64,000 bases of DNA from Corynebacterium uropygiale (GTDB lineage Bacteria > Actinomycetota > Actinomycetes > Mycobacteriales > Mycobacteriaceae), in the NCBI RefSeq assembly GCF_021568315.1, contig NZ_JAKGSI010000001.1, positions 62,001-126,000 on the forward strand, read 5' to 3'. Under the pieces are notes generated by a model. That model saw nothing but the letters and a program-made list of their open reading frames with translations. It was not told the DNA's origin and did not search any database. Within the stretch, counting starts at the first letter, position 1; each line of letters opens with the position of its first letter. Shown here piece after piece: positions 51,706 through 60,199 of the stretch. Position numbers and translations under genes: made by a program.

Positions 51706-52496
51706 GTCCCCACCTCGCCGCGGAGCACGTCGCGCTCGGCTATGACCAGGGCGGTGTCATCTGCGATGACCTCAGCCTCAGCATCCCGGAGGGCGGCTTC
51801 ACCGCGATCGTCGGCCCCAATGGGTGCGGAAAATCGACGCTCCTGCGCTGCCTCGCCGGGGTGCTCACACCGCGCGCCGGGAGAGTTGTTCTCGACGGCC
51901 GCCCCCTACCGCGCTACCGGCCGAAGGAGGTCAGCCGCCGGATCGGGCTGCTGCCGCAGAGTTCCCTCGCGCCCGATGGGATCACCGTGGTGGACCTCGT
52001 GGCGCGGGGGCGCATTTCCCACCAAGGGCTGTTTCAGCAATGGCGGGTAGCGGATGAGGCGGCCGTCGAGAAGGCATTGCGCGCGACGCGCTTGCTCGAC
52101 CACCGGGAGGAGCAGGTGCGGGAGTTATCAGGTGGGCAGCGGCAGCGGGTGTGGATCGCCATGCTGCTCGCGCAGGAGACGCCGCTGCTCCTCCTTGATG
52201 AGCCGACGACGTACCTGGACATCGCCTACCAGTGCGAGGTCCTCGAGCTCCTTGCCCGCCTCCACGCGGCGGGGAAAACCGTGGTGACGGTGCTCCACGA
52301 CCTCAACCAGGCGGCGCGCTACGCCACGATGATGGTGGTGATGAAGAAGGGGGCGATCGTGGCGCAGGGCACGCCGGAGGAGGTGCTCACGGAGAGCCTC
52401 GTGCGGGAGGTGTTTGGCATCGACTGCCTCGTGAGCCCCGACCCCGTCACCGGCACCCCGAGCATCAGTCCTCGCCGGCCGGGCCTGAGCAGCTAA
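51702..52496 (+). CDS. Siderophore ABC transporter ATP-binding protein
   Basis: 264 residues, start at the ATG 51702 (MSPHLAAEHVALGYD). Walker A GPNGCGKST near residue 38, Q-loop LLPQSSLAPDG, signature LSGGQRQRVWIAM near residue 142, Walker B LLLLDEPTTYLD near residue 163, and the H-loop VLHDLNQAARY. FepC/FecE type. The stop overlaps the convergent tyrA stop by 4 bases. Confidence 0.95.
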   Translation: MSPHLAAEHVALGYDQGGVICDDLSLSIPEGGFTAIVGPNGCGKSTLLRCLAGVLTPRAGRVVLDGRPLPRYRPKEVSRRIGLLPQSSLAPDGITVVDLVARGRISHQGLFQQWRVADEAAVEKALRATRLLDHREEQVRELSGGQRQRVWIAMLLAQETPLLLLDEPTTYLDIAYQCEVLELLARLHAAGKTVVTVLHDLNQAARYATMMVVMKKGAIVAQGTPEEVLTESLVREVFGIDCLVSPDPVTGTPSISPRRPGLSS

Positions 52497-53521
52497 AAGA
52501 CCTCGATGCGCGCGCCCAGGGACTCCGCGTGGGCGAGCTGGCGGATCCACCCGGGGGCGCCGGGCTGGAGCCGGAGGACGGGGCGCCCGGAGACGCTCGT
52601 GGTCGCGGCGTGGGCGTCCTGCTTCTTCGCGGTGATGCCGCTGCGCGCCTCGTAGCGGATGCGGGAGCGGTAGCCGGCGTCGGCGAGCTCCGCGATGCTC
52701 GGGCTCTTCGCGGCGAGGCCCTTGCGCGCCTCGGTGAGTAGCTCGATGGCCTCGTCGAGGCAGTCGATGAGCGCCGCCGAGTTCGTTTCGCACATGCCGC
52801 GCACGAGCGCCGGGGCCGTGCCGGCCACCCGGGTGCCGTCGCGGAAACTGCCTGCCGCGAGGGAGAGGGCCAGCGCCCCGCCGTTATCGCCGACGATGGC
52901 CTGGGTCTCCGCCAGCAGGTGCGGGAGGTGGGAGATCCGGGCGACGGCGGCATCGTGGTGGCCCACCCGGGAGGGGATGGCCTCCGCGCCGGTGAGTTTG
53001 ATCATGCGCGCCACGTCGAACCACAGCTCCACCCAGGCGCTGCTCACGGCCCCGGAGGTGTCGATGGCGTGATCGAAGGTGATGACCCAGGCGGCGCCGC
53101 GGAAGAGCCCCTCCTGGGAGGCCTTCCAGCCGCTATCGGCCGTGCCGGCCATCGGGTGGCTGCCCACGTAGCGCCCCGCCAGGCCGTGCTTGAGCACGAG
53201 GTCATAGACCTGGGCTTTCACCGAGGCGACGTCGGTGATGCCGCAGGTGGGGGCGAGGGTGACGATCTTGTCGAGGATGCCGTCGATCGCGCTGATCGGC
53301 GTGGCGAGCACGATGAGGGCCTGCTCCTCCTCGGCGCGGGCGAGGGTGGCGTCGAGGTCATCGCTGACGTCGAAGCCCTCGCTCAGCGCGCTGCGGGCCC
53401 CCGAGCACGACCGCGTGAAGCCGAAGGCGGGCTGCCCGGCGGCGCGGAGATCGCGCAGCAGGGAGCCGCCAATGAGGCCAAGTCCAATAATGCACACGGG
53501 GTGGGCGAGCAAACGATTCAT
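52493..53521 (-). CDS. tyrA: Prephenate dehydrogenase
   Basis: 342 residues, start at the ATG 53521 (MNRLLAHPVCIIG); the frame is open 18 codons further upstream but the NAD fold begins here. NAD(P)-binding GLGLIGGSLLRDL near residue 14, VLATPISA near residue 72, GITDVASVKAQVYD and SHPMAGT (substrate His) near residue 120. It oxidises prephenate or arogenate in tyrosine synthesis. No ACT domain is evident at the C-terminus; the end is an unusual basic segment (RLQPGAPGWIRQLAHAESLG). Divergent from the next gene by 41 bases. Confidence 0.9.
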   Translation of the reverse strand: MNRLLAHPVCIIGLGLIGGSLLRDLRAAGQPAFGFTRSCSGARSALSEGFDVSDDLDATLARAEEEQALIVLATPISAIDGILDKIVTLAPTCGITDVASVKAQVYDLVLKHGLAGRYVGSHPMAGTADSGWKASQEGLFRGAAWVITFDHAIDTSGAVSSAWVELWFDVARMIKLTGAEAIPSRVGHHDAAVARISHLPHLLAETQAIVGDNGGALALSLAAGSFRDGTRVAGTAPALVRGMCETNSAALIDCLDEAIELLTEARKGLAAKSPSIAELADAGYRSRIRYEARSGITAKKQDAHAATTSVSGRPVLRLQPGAPGWIRQLAHAESLGARIEVF

Positions 53522-53562
53522 CACCTGACAATTTTTGCACACCGCGACTAGGCTTACCGGGT

Positions 53563-54126
53563 ATGAGTGCGGCATCAGCGCGAGACAACTCGGCGCGACA
53601 GGACCTCGGCCCCCTCGAGGGCGAGGAGGGATACACGTTTTCCCTGGTCGCGGCCTATCAGCAGGGGGAGTGGACGCTCCGCCTCTTCCACGATGACTTT
53701 GAGGAACTGCGCACCGCGGAGCAGGCGGTCCGCAACCTGCGCAGCGAGGGTCCGGCCCTGGCCTTCCTCTGTGTCGACGACGACTACTGGGTCATCCTCC
53801 GGCCCGCTCCGGGCGGCCTCAAGCTGCTCATCAGCGATGTCACCATGGCCTATGACGATGACTATGCCGCCGAGATCATCGACGAACTGGGCGTGGAACT
53901 TCCCGACCTCAGCCCCGAGGAGCTCGATGAGTGCGAGCCCTGGGCGGACGGGGACTTCGACATCCTCGCTGACCTGGGTGTGAGCGAGGAGGTGCTCGGC
54001 GTCATCTGCGATGACGTGGAGGCCTGGCCCAGCGAGCAGCTGGCGCGCGTCGCCCAGGAACTCGGCTGCGGCGAGGAATTCAGCGAGCTCACGGGCGTCG
54101 AGGTCCCGATGGACGAAGGGTGGTAG
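53563..54126 (+). CDS. tRNA adenosine deaminase-associated protein
   Basis: 187 residues, strongly acidic (about 45 Asp/Glu), no signal peptide. Characteristic pieces: FHDDFEELRTAEQAVRNLR near residue 43, FLCVDDDYWVILRP near residue 67 and MAYDDDYAAEII. This family regularly precedes tadA in actinobacteria and is named for that; its biochemical role is unknown. Its stop overlaps the tadA GTG start by 7 bases, so translation is coupled. Confidence 0.9.
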   Translation: MSAASARDNSARQDLGPLEGEEGYTFSLVAAYQQGEWTLRLFHDDFEELRTAEQAVRNLRSEGPALAFLCVDDDYWVILRPAPGGLKLLISDVTMAYDDDYAAEIIDELGVELPDLSPEELDECEPWADGDFDILADLGVSEEVLGVICDDVEAWPSEQLARVAQELGCGEEFSELTGVEVPMDEGW

Positions 54127-54599
54127 CCCTGCCCACCCCCGCCTGGCGGATGGAGGCCGAGCGCAAGATGCGCCGGGCCCTGGAGGTGGCGCGCTCGACG
54201 CCGCCCGAGGACGTCCCCGTCGGGGCGGTGATTTTTGGTCCCGACGGCCGGGAGCTCGCAGCGGCGACGAACCGCCGCGAGGCGGACCTGGACCCCACGG
54301 CCCACGCGGAGATCCTCGCCGTGCGCGAGGCGGTGCGCCACCGTGGGGATGGCTGGCGCCTGAGCGGATGCACCCTGGTGGTGACGCTGGAGCCCTGCGC
54401 GATGTGCGCCGGGGCGCTCGTCGGCGCGCGGCTCGATCATCTTCTCTTCGGGGCCTCGGAGCCGCGGACGGGGGCGTGCGGCTCGGTGCTCGACATTGTG
54501 CGGGACCCGGCGGCCATGCACCACATGAGCGTGCGCGGCGGGATCCTGGAGGAGGAGTGTTCCGCGTTGCTCAGCGTCTTCTTCGGTGCACGACGCTGA
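54120..54599 (+). CDS. tadA: tRNA-specific adenosine deaminase
   Basis: 159 residues from the GTG at 54120; an ATG ten codons in is an alternative start. Converts A34 to inosine in tRNA-Arg(ACG), and such a tRNA is encoded in this window at 48288. Zinc and catalytic motifs: TAHAEI (His and Glu) near residue 60 and EPCAMCAGAL (two Cys) near residue 90. The C-terminal EEECSALLSVFF helix is typical. Confidence 0.95.
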   Translation: MVALPTPAWRMEAERKMRRALEVARSTPPEDVPVGAVIFGPDGRELAAATNRREADLDPTAHAEILAVREAVRHRGDGWRLSGCTLVVTLEPCAMCAGALVGARLDHLLFGASEPRTGACGSVLDIVRDPAAMHHMSVRGGILEEECSALLSVFFGARR

Positions 54600-54688
54600 G
54601 AGAGAACCCACAAAAGTCCTGACAGGGATCCCGCGATCGCGGTACCCTAGATGGGGTACATCAAGAAATCTCTATAGGAGGTGCCCGC

Positions 54689-54889
54689 ATGGGTGACATC
54701 GAGAACAAGGCTGAGGACCTCGGCGGCAAGGCCAAGGAGGCCTTCGGCAACGTGACCGGCAACGAGGAGATGGAGAACGAGGGCAAGGCCGACCAGGTGA
54801 AGGCCGACGTCAAGGAGGCCATCTCCGACGCTGGCGAGAAGATCAAGGAAGGCGCGGACAAGATCCTGGGCGCCTTCAAGGACAAGTAA
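54689..54889 (+). CDS. CsbD-family stress-response protein
   Basis: 66 residues, Lys/Glu/Gly-rich and hydrophilic, with the CsbD repeat pattern (NKAEDLGGKAKEAFGNVTGN, then QVKADVKEAISDAGEKIKEG cut by a turn). RBS AGGAGG at 54677-54682. Members are general-stress or sigma-B-like induced proteins in many bacteria; function is not known. The hairpin-like GGGATCCCGCGATCGCGGTACCC just upstream, split here at the centre, may be a terminator for tadA or part of regulation. Confidence 0.9.
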   Translation: MGDIENKAEDLGGKAKEAFGNVTGNEEMENEGKADQVKADVKEAISDAGEKIKEGADKILGAFKDK

Positions 54890-54929
54890 GCCCGGATCCC
54901 CGGACTCCCCGCCCGGAAGGGCGGAATCC

Positions 54930-54964
54930 AGGCCCCGAGGTGGCGATTTGGCCCCTCGGGGCCT
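54930..54964 (+). terminator. Terminator after the CsbD-like gene
   Basis: Perfect 11-bp stem AGGCCCCGAGG (54930-54940) / CCTCGGGGCCT (54954-54964), followed by GTCC; no strong T-run, but it lies between the gene and the tRNA promoter. Confidence 0.65.
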
Positions 54965-54984
54965 GTCCATTAGGCTGCATTAGC

Positions 54985-55075
54985 GGTGGCGTGTCCGAGC
55001 GGCCGAAGGTGATCGCCTCGAAAGCGATTGTTGGGTAACCCCCAACCGCGGGTTCAAATCCCGCCGCCACCGCCA
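54985..55075 (+). tRNA. tRNA-Ser (CGA anticodon)
   Basis: 91 bases with encoded CCA. Acceptor stem GGTGGCG/CGCCACC, class II variable arm, anticodon loop CTCGAAA with anticodon CGA, T arm GGTTCAAATCC. Confidence 0.97.
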
Positions 55076-55077
55076 CG

Positions 55078-55112
55078 AAGCCCCGCAGTTCTCCACGGAG
55101 ACTGCGGGGCTT
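55078..55112 (+). terminator. Terminator after tRNA-Ser(CGA)
   Basis: Perfect 12-bp stem AAGCCCCGCAGT (55078-55089) / ACTGCGGGGCTT (55101-55112), then GTTG. It begins three bases after the tRNA CCA. It could also end the MMPL gene from the other side. Confidence 0.8.
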
Positions 55113-55150
55113 GTTGCTGCGCTCGGTGTGTTTGCCGCGCCGCAGGCCCC

Positions 55151-57595
55151 CTAGGCGGGGACGGTGGGGGCGTCGGCGTCGTCGAGGCGCGGGTACTCGG
55201 GCTCGGGGTCGTCGCCGAGGGCGCTGCCCTCGACGTCGAGGCGGGGGAGGATGCGGTCCAGCCAGCGGGGCATCCACCACGTCGAGCGGCCGAGGAGGAA
55301 CATCGCCGCAGGCACGAGCGTCATGCGGATGAAGAAGGCGTCAAAGAGCACGCCCGCCCCGAGCGCGAAGCCGAAGACCTTGATGAAGGGGAGCGGCTGC
55401 CCGATGAACGCGACGAAGACGGCGATCATGATGATAGCGGCGGCGGTCACCACGCGGGCGCCCAGGGTGAAGCCGAAGATGACGGATTCCTCCACGGCGT
55501 TGTAGTTGGTGCGGCCGCTCGCCTGCCCGCCGGAGTGGATCCAGTGCTCCCTCATTCGCGTGACGAGGAAGACCTGGTAGTCCATGGCGAGGCCGAACGT
55601 CACGCCGATGAGGAAGATCGGCATGAAGGACACGAGCGGGCCCGGCGTCCCGACGATCCCCCAGAGCCCGTCCTGCCAGAAGAGGATCGTCGCGCCGAAG
55701 GCCGCCCCCACCGAGAGAAGGAAGCCCAGCCCCGCGACGATCGGCACCGTGATCGAGCGGAACACGAGGATGAGCAGCACAATCGCCAGCCCGACGACGA
55801 TCGACAGGTACACCGGCATGGCGGCGGCGAGCTCCTCGGTGATGTCCATCTGCACCGCGGTGAGGCCCGTCATGCCCACGCGGATGCCGGCGGCGTCCTC
55901 GATCTCGTGGGTGCGGGCGCGCAGCGAGTCGGAGAGGTCCACGGTGGCCGGGTCGCCGGGCCCGGTGTACGGGGTGATGAGGATCTGCGCGGCGGTCTGC
56001 CCCTCGTTCACGCCCGTGAGCTGCGCGTTCTTGACGGTGGACATGCCGTCGATGCTGTCCACGGTGTAGAGGAAGCTGCTGAGAGTGGCGGCTTTCTGGG
56101 CGTCGAACTCCGTGCCCTCGGACTCCGCCTTCGCGCGCTGGGCGTTGACGTAGGGCGCAAGCGCCGGGGAATCGGGGTTGGCGTGTGCGGCGTCGACGAC
56201 GAGAAGCAGGGGCGCGTTGACGCCGGGGCCGAAGCCTTCCGCCATGAGGTCGGCGGCTTCGCGCTGGGTGGTCCCGTGGTTGGCGGTGGCGTCGGAGGGG
56301 AGCGCCATCTGGAGGTGGAAGAGCGGCAGGGAGAGCGCGCCGAGCGCGAGGATGACCACACCAATCGCCAGCCCGGGCACCCGGTGAACCCCGCGCACCC
56401 AGAGGCTGCCGAGGGTGCGGCGCGGCGTGTGGCGTCGGCACCGGCGCCACGGGTTGCCCGCCACGCCAGGAACCTTCCCCGCGAAGGCCTTCTTCCCGCA
56501 CAGGCCGAGCAGCGCGGGGGTGAGCGTGAGTGTCACCAGCACCGTGATGAGCACGGTGAGGGCGGCGAGCAGCCCCATCGCGGTGAGGAAGCCGATGCCC
56601 GCGACGGAGAGCGCGGCGAGCGCCACGATGACGGTCACCCCGGCGAAGACCACCGCGGAGCCGGCGGTGCCCACGGCAAGGCCGGCGGCCACGTCGTCGG
56701 GGTGGTTCTCCCGCTCGGAACGGTAGCGGGAGAGCACGAAGAGGGAGTAGTCGATGCCGACGGCCAGGCCGATCATGATCGAGAGCGTCGGGGTGACGTT
56801 GTTGAGGTCCACGTAGGCGGTGGTGAGCAGGATCGCGAGGACGCCGATCCCCACCCCGATGACCGCGGTGATGATCGGAAGCCCGGAGGCCACGAGCGAA
56901 CCGAAGGTGAACAGCAGCACGAGGAAAGCCACGGCCAGGCCGATGATCTCGCTCATCGGCTCGATGGCGATCTCCTCGCCGAAGCCCGAGCCGGCGGCCT
57001 CCACGCGCACCCCGGCGTCGCGCGCCTGGTCCATGGCGTCGTTAATGATGGCGCGCTGATCCTTGGTCACCACCATGGAATCGCCGGCGTCGATGGAGAA
57101 GGAGGTGTAGCCGATCCGGCCGTCGTCGGAGAGGGTGCGCACCGTCTGGGCGTCCTCGTTGGCGGTCTCCTCGGGGAGGCCGAAGGAGCCGTACATGCTG
57201 TGGATCTGGCCGGTGAGGCGCTGGTCCACGTCGACGGGGTTGCCGAAGCGCTGGGTGTCGGTGATGGAGTCGCCGAGGCCGGTGCGGAGGGCGTCGATGG
57301 TGCGGTCGACGGCGGCGTGGGTCTCGGGCTCGCTGAGGGTGTGGCCCTCGGGCGCCTCGAAGACGACGGTCACCGAGGACGCCGTCACCGGGTTCTCCTG
57401 GTTGGGGAATTGCTCCACGAGCATCTTCGTGGCGTTGATCGACGGCGTCCCCGAGACAGAGAACTGGCTGCTCAGCGGCTTGTGCAGGCCCAGCGCCAGG
57501 CCCGCCACCGTGAGGAGGATGACCACCCAGGTGCTCAGCACCCACCAGGCGTGGAGGAAGGACCATCGTCCGACTGTGTAGAGGACTCGTGCCAC
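55151..57595 (-). CDS. MMPL/RND-family membrane transporter
   Basis: 814 residues, twelve predicted spans in two halves, each half starting with one span and a large extracytoplasmic loop (about residues 35-200 and 435-600). The MMPL landmarks are GLAVGIDYSLFVLSRYRSE near residue 275 in the first half and GVTFGLAMDYQVFLVTRMRE near residue 680 in the second, both with the proton-relay Asp-Tyr pair. The C-terminal tail is acidic. In corynebacteria CmpL1 and related MMPLs export trehalose monomycolate; this one lacks the extra cytoplasmic domain of MmpL3-type proteins and is closer to YdfJ-like exporters. Substrate unknown. Confidence 0.85.
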   Translation of the reverse strand: MARVLYTVGRWSFLHAWWVLSTWVVILLTVAGLALGLHKPLSSQFSVSGTPSINATKMLVEQFPNQENPVTASSVTVVFEAPEGHTLSEPETHAAVDRTIDALRTGLGDSITDTQRFGNPVDVDQRLTGQIHSMYGSFGLPEETANEDAQTVRTLSDDGRIGYTSFSIDAGDSMVVTKDQRAIINDAMDQARDAGVRVEAAGSGFGEEIAIEPMSEIIGLAVAFLVLLFTFGSLVASGLPIITAVIGVGIGVLAILLTTAYVDLNNVTPTLSIMIGLAVGIDYSLFVLSRYRSERENHPDDVAAGLAVGTAGSAVVFAGVTVIVALAALSVAGIGFLTAMGLLAALTVLITVLVTLTLTPALLGLCGKKAFAGKVPGVAGNPWRRCRRHTPRRTLGSLWVRGVHRVPGLAIGVVILALGALSLPLFHLQMALPSDATANHGTTQREAADLMAEGFGPGVNAPLLLVVDAAHANPDSPALAPYVNAQRAKAESEGTEFDAQKAATLSSFLYTVDSIDGMSTVKNAQLTGVNEGQTAAQILITPYTGPGDPATVDLSDSLRARTHEIEDAAGIRVGMTGLTAVQMDITEELAAAMPVYLSIVVGLAIVLLILVFRSITVPIVAGLGFLLSVGAAFGATILFWQDGLWGIVGTPGPLVSFMPIFLIGVTFGLAMDYQVFLVTRMREHWIHSGGQASGRTNYNAVEESVIFGFTLGARVVTAAAIIMIAVFVAFIGQPLPFIKVFGFALGAGVLFDAFFIRMTLVPAAMFLLGRSTWWMPRWLDRILPRLDVEGSALGDDPEPEYPRLDDADAPTVPA

Positions 57596-57721
57596 GGGGA
57601 GTTTCCCTCATTCCTTGGTCGTCGACGCACACTGCGTGACATGCGTGTAGCGCGTGTAGCCACCAGAGTTACGTCCTCAGTCTAAGGCCTCCCCCTGAGC
57701 GGTGTCTTAAACTCGACTGTT

Positions 57722-58990
57722 GTGAAGATGACGCAGTCCACACCCTCCTCCCAGGATCTTTCTTTTGAGCTGGGCACCCGCCTCAGCGGCGCCCGGCAGG
57801 GTCGCACGGGGGTGATCCACACGCCGCATGGGGACATCGCCACCCCGGCTTTCATCCCCGTGGCCACCAAGGCGACGGTGAAGACGCTCACCCCCGAGCA
57901 GGTGGCCGCCACGGGGGCGCAGGCGATCCTCGCGAACGCCTATCACCTCTACCTTCAGCCCGGGCCGGACATTGTCGACGAGGCCGGCGGCTGGGGGCGC
58001 TTCGCCCACTGGCCGGGCCCCACGTACACGGACTCGGGCGGCTTCCAGGTGATGAGCCTGGGCGTGGGCTTCAAGAAGGTGCTCGCCATGGACACCTCCC
58101 AGTACTCCCCGGAGGACATCCAGGCGGCGCGCCGGGAGCGCCTGGCCCAGGTGGACGAGGACGGCGTCGATTTCCGCAGCGTCATCGACGGCTCGAAGCA
58201 CCGCTTCACGCCCGAGGTCAGCATGCAGATCCAGCACCAGCTCGGCGCGGACATCATGTTCGCCTTCGATGAGTTGACGACGCTCGTCGACACGCGCGCT
58301 TACCAGGAGGCCTCCGTCGAGCGCACGCACCGTTGGGCGCGGCGCTGCCTCCTCGAGCATGATCGCCTCACCCGGCAGCGGGAGGGCAAGCCCCTGCAAT
58401 CCCTGTGGGGAGTGGTCCAGGGGGCGCAATTCGAGGACCTGCGGCGCAAGGCCGTGCGGGGTCTGCTCGAGCTCGACGCCGAGGCGCGCTCCGAGGGCCG
58501 GCGCGGATTCGGTGGCTTCGGGATCGGCGGGGCGCTGGAGAAGGAGAACCTGGGCACCATCGTGGGCTGGGTGTGCGAGGAGCTCCCCGAGGAGCGCCCC
58601 CGCCACCTCCTGGGCATCTCCGAGCCAGATGACCTCTTCCTCGCGATTGAGAACGGCGCCGACACCTTCGACTGCGTGGCACCCACCCGGTTGGGCCGGC
58701 GCGGCGGGGTCTATACCCTCGACGGCCGGATGAACCTCCGCGCCGCGCGCTTCCGCCGCGACTTCCGCGGGGTGGACGAGGAGTTCGGTGGCTACGTCTC
58801 GGAGAACTACTCCCGGGCCTACATCCACCACCTGCTCAAGGCCAAGGAGTACCTTGCGGGCACGCTGTGCACCCTCCACAACCTGCAGTTCATGGTGCGT
58901 TTGGTGGACAACATCCGGGCCGCGATGGAGGCCGGGGATTTTGATGCCTACCGGGAAGAATTCCTGGGCCGCTACTACGCGGGGCGCTGA
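57722..58990 (+). CDS. tgt: tRNA-guanine transglycosylase, divergent (zinc cysteines lost)
   Basis: 422 residues from a GTG at 57722 (ATG at 57728 also possible). The TIM-barrel core is clear: YTDSGGFQVMSLG near residue 101 and the nucleophile Asp317 in TFDCVAPTR. The C-terminal zinc motif C-x-C-x-x-C before NYSRAY is replaced by Phe355, Gly357 and Ser360 (EFGGYVSEN), while the last ligand His in TLHNL remains. The preQ1-pocket Cys of bacterial TGT (FDECT) is replaced by Leu in FDELT, and the LAVGE loop reads ALEKE. Such changes suggest use of queuine rather than preQ1. The queuosine precursor transporter and gluQ lie 1.6-3.3 kb downstream. Confidence 0.88.
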   Translation: MKMTQSTPSSQDLSFELGTRLSGARQGRTGVIHTPHGDIATPAFIPVATKATVKTLTPEQVAATGAQAILANAYHLYLQPGPDIVDEAGGWGRFAHWPGPTYTDSGGFQVMSLGVGFKKVLAMDTSQYSPEDIQAARRERLAQVDEDGVDFRSVIDGSKHRFTPEVSMQIQHQLGADIMFAFDELTTLVDTRAYQEASVERTHRWARRCLLEHDRLTRQREGKPLQSLWGVVQGAQFEDLRRKAVRGLLELDAEARSEGRRGFGGFGIGGALEKENLGTIVGWVCEELPEERPRHLLGISEPDDLFLAIENGADTFDCVAPTRLGRRGGVYTLDGRMNLRAARFRRDFRGVDEEFGGYVSENYSRAYIHHLLKAKEYLAGTLCTLHNLQFMVRLVDNIRAAMEAGDFDAYREEFLGRYYAGR

Positions 58991-59082
58991 GTGTCTTGGA
59001 AGAAGGGGTATACAACCCGGGCCGAGGCTGTTAGGGTGAGCTATGTCCCACCCCACACCATCATTCTGTGAAAGGACACCTC

Positions 59083-59310
59083 ATGCCCGTCGAAGCAATC
59101 ATCGATTTCTACCACTCCGCCGCTGACCAGGTGGCCGCCTTCATCCACGGCCTGCCCTTCGTTGCCCCCGAGTTCGTGACCAGCACCGACCAGTTCGTCT
59201 GCGGCTGGCACATCGGTGTGGATGCTGGCGCCCAGGGTGCCGCCAACGGTGTCTCTCCCGAGAATTACATGCAAGGTGCCATTAACGGCGCCATGCAGCG
59301 CTGCCAGTAG
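59083..59310 (+). CDS. Unknown 75-residue protein
   Basis: ATG at 59083 with AAAGGA at 59071-59076. The product has an amphipathic start (PVEAIIDFYHSAADQVAAF), two cysteines (VCGWHIGVD and the near-terminal RCQ) and an Ala/Gly/Asn-rich second half. No clear signal peptide or family. Its length and amphipathic start recall small surface peptides of corynebacteria, but evidence is thin. It is separated from tgt by 92 bases and has its own promoter region. Confidence 0.65.
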   Translation: MPVEAIIDFYHSAADQVAAFIHGLPFVAPEFVTSTDQFVCGWHIGVDAGAQGAANGVSPENYMQGAINGAMQRCQ

Positions 59311-59492
59311 GACCGGGGCGGGGCTGGTATTCCTGTATCCCCGCTGCGGTATTCACCCCCTGTCCCTCCTCTGGTTGGGCAGGGGGTGCGGTGTGTGTGG
59401 GGGGGGCGATTTCTCCTTCGTCCGCATAAAGCCCGCAATGAAGTTATGCGCCCCCCTTGCCTGGCGTCACACGCGCGTAGTACGATCCCGGT

Positions 59493-59774
59493 GTGGCTGA
59501 CTGGCAGTATCGGCAATCTTATATTCAGCTCAAGCATGGAACGTTTCCGTTGTGGGCAGAAGAGGCGCTCCATGATGAACAGGCCATAATTCTCGATCCT
59601 GATCCTGCTAGCAAAAGTGGAAAGAGCATAAGAACTATTGGATGGTCGACTTCTGCTGGTTGTCTTCTGACTGTTATTACTGTCGTTGATGAAGGGATCG
59701 AGTTTGGGGTCAACTGCTGGAAATCATCTTCAAGAGATAAGAGAATCTATGGTTTTCCGCCGCAGGAAGGGTAA
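59493..59774 (+). CDS. BrnT-like toxin candidate
   Basis: 93 residues from a GTG at 59493. The layout matches BrnT/DUF4258 RNase toxins: an early K/R-HG motif (QLKHGTFPLWAEEALHD), an acidic ILDPDP stretch, the beta hairpin IRTIGWSTSAGCLLTVITVV, and a closing W-K-x-S-x-D-K-R-x-Y. It is 3 bases before an RHH-type gene that would be its antitoxin, and toxin-first order is usual for BrnTA. The whole block is AT-rich compared with tgt. RBS is weak. Confidence 0.65.
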   Translation: MADWQYRQSYIQLKHGTFPLWAEEALHDEQAIILDPDPASKSGKSIRTIGWSTSAGCLLTVITVVDEGIEFGVNCWKSSSRDKRIYGFPPQEG

Positions 59775-59777
59775 AAG

Positions 59778-60086
59778 ATGAATAAATACTCGGCTTTGGA
59801 GCAGGCTATCGCAGAAACGGAAGATGTAGAGCGAGGCGATCCTGTTCGTAGGGATACTATTATCTCATCTCCTGGCCGGACTCGAGATAGAATTCTGCAT
59901 ATCCGTTTAACTGAAGAGGAGTATCAGGCTCTGCGCTGCCAGGCGGGAAGTCAGCCTGTGTCGGCGTATGCCCGGGATAAGGTCCTCCACAGTGATGAGG
60001 CTCCCCAGAGTGACATTATTGCCCATGCGGTATGTGATGCTCTCCGCAAGGCGGGATATGTTATTGCGAAAGATGATGCTGCATAG
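59778..60086 (+). CDS. RHH-type antitoxin candidate
   Basis: 102 residues, ATG at 59778, RBS GGAAGGG. The middle part (about residues 37-72) has the ribbon-helix-helix form: RILHIRLTEEEYQALRCQAG then QPVSAYARDKVL. The N-terminal 35 residues are acidic and probably bind the toxin. Like other type II antitoxins it likely represses its own operon. Confidence 0.65.
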   Translation: MNKYSALEQAIAETEDVERGDPVRRDTIISSPGRTRDRILHIRLTEEEYQALRCQAGSQPVSAYARDKVLHSDEAPQSDIIAHAVCDALRKAGYVIAKDDAA

Positions 60087-60199
60087 TGTTCTTCTTCGTA
60101 TAGACGACTCCCCAGGAATCAATAAGGCAGGCTGGGGAGGGTCGTGCGGACAATGTGTTCTCTGTCCTGGTGTAGCTGTCATGCTTAACGGCTAAACGG

